Source: a virus. Taken from it: a stretch of 63,282 nucleotides of DNA. The notes beneath the pieces were generated by a model. That model did not search any database and was not told where the DNA came from. It was given only the letters and a program-made list of their open reading frames with translations. Of the stretch, positions 62,918-63,282 are shown piece by piece. A program made the translations under genes and the position numbers. Every line of letters begins with the position of its first letter. The stretch's first letter is position 1. The DNA lies in IMG/VR virus record IMGVR_UViG_3300041411_000027, positions 1 through 63,282 of that record; one strand, 5' to 3'.

Positions 62918-63282
62918 ACCATACTCCTTGTACCAAAATGTCTAGTTGTCGAGCATACTTCGCGATACGCTTGGTGTTGTTCTCGCGGAAGCTGCTTTCC
63001 AGATTGAACATAGTATCGCAGATTTTGATTTCTCGTGCAATAGCTGATTTCAAAACTTTTCGAATGTACTCTTCGTACTCTTCACCTTCAACCTTCGTGA
63101 GATAGGTCACAACTTCAGCAATGCACAAACCGAACTCATCAACAAGGTCTTTATATGTCGCTGTGGTGTCCTCTAGCACGTCGTGGAGCCACGCTGCTGC
63201 CACATAGGTGGAGAGCATAGGGTCACCCTTCATACGGGCTGCCACGAGGCTTGCAACGCCTCCCAAGTGATATGTATATGGG
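62901..63282 (-). CDS. HD-domain hydrolase, MESH1/SpoT-like (partial)
   Basis: The frame is open to the window edge, so the N-terminus is missing; about 126 residues are visible. Y-H-L-G-G-V-A, W-L-H-D-V-L-E-D-T (HD and ED) and I-C-D-T-M-F-N-L are the metal and catalytic motifs of small (p)ppGpp hydrolases. It could lower alarmones during infection. Overlaps the next gene by 17 bases. Confidence 0.82.
   Translation of the reverse strand, partial: PYTYHLGGVASLVAARMKGDPMLSTYVAAAWLHDVLEDTTATYKDLVDEFGLCIAEVVTYLTKVEGEEYEEYIRKVLKSAIAREIKICDTMFNLESSFRENNTKRIAKYARQLDILVQGVWYERDF

Noticed and set aside
1-63282. CRISPR array, insertion sequence or integrase
   Set aside because: No regularly spaced direct repeats, transposase or recombinase motifs were seen; the resolvase-like HTH at 18179 belongs to an exonuclease.

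Overview
The window is part of a tailed double-stranded DNA phage genome (Caudoviricetes). It has tail-fibre and lysis genes, a phage-type replication set (fused primase-helicase, family A DNA polymerase, SSB, 5'-3' exonuclease), and very dense packing of small genes with 1-8 base overlaps. I see no integrase, transposase, rRNA gene, intact tRNA gene or CRISPR array. The host is not proven. A PL7 alginate-lyase-like protein and perfect parS palindromes of the form common in pseudomonads make a Pseudomonas host plausible. Promoters are of sigma70 type, so early and middle genes are probably read by host RNA polymerase.

Layout. 1-4373 (+): end of the structural and lysis module, with a tail assembly chaperone end, DUF7338-like membrane protein, tail fibre, muramidase endolysin, holin candidate, embedded spanin pair and two membrane/coiled-coil proteins, closed by two terminators. 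4427-4629 (-): a lone 47-codon gene with its own promoter. 4742-33534 (+): metabolism and replication, including a CoaB-like protein, primase-helicase, DNA polymerase, SSB, PL7 lyase, 5'-3' exonuclease, HNH nucleases, HTH-exonuclease fusion, dNTP and MazG-like pyrophosphohydrolases, ThyX, NrdA and NrdB split by an HNH gene, many small unknown genes and a two-helix potassium channel. 34120-44810 (+): small genes, most with an individual promoter and a similar leader, plus a Cys-rich DUF7227-like protein and a DGQHR (DndB/ParB-like) protein whose leader holds a 20 bp parS-like palindrome. 44811-45655: non-coding hinge with an array of small hairpins, a second parS-like site and a bidirectional terminator. 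45656-63282 (-): a leftward block with Ter-type stress proteins (TerD, TerC, TerF-like vWA, TelA), a SLOG-like protein, a macro domain, NAMPT, PRPP synthetase, RNA ligase and polynucleotide kinase, a phosphoesterase and a (p)ppGpp-hydrolase-like HD protein cut by the window edge.

How it fits together. The plus strand supplies DNA synthesis and nucleotide supply (RNR, ThyX, dNTP hydrolases). The minus strand looks like a host-interaction block: NAD+/ADP-ribose chemistry (NAMPT, PRPP synthetase, macro, SLOG), RNA repair (ligase plus kinase) and envelope/stress functions (Ter). The most unusual feature is regulatory. About two dozen sigma70-like promoters on both strands carry an inverted repeat around the -10 or -35, and the arm sequences differ from promoter to promoter, so structure rather than sequence appears to be conserved.
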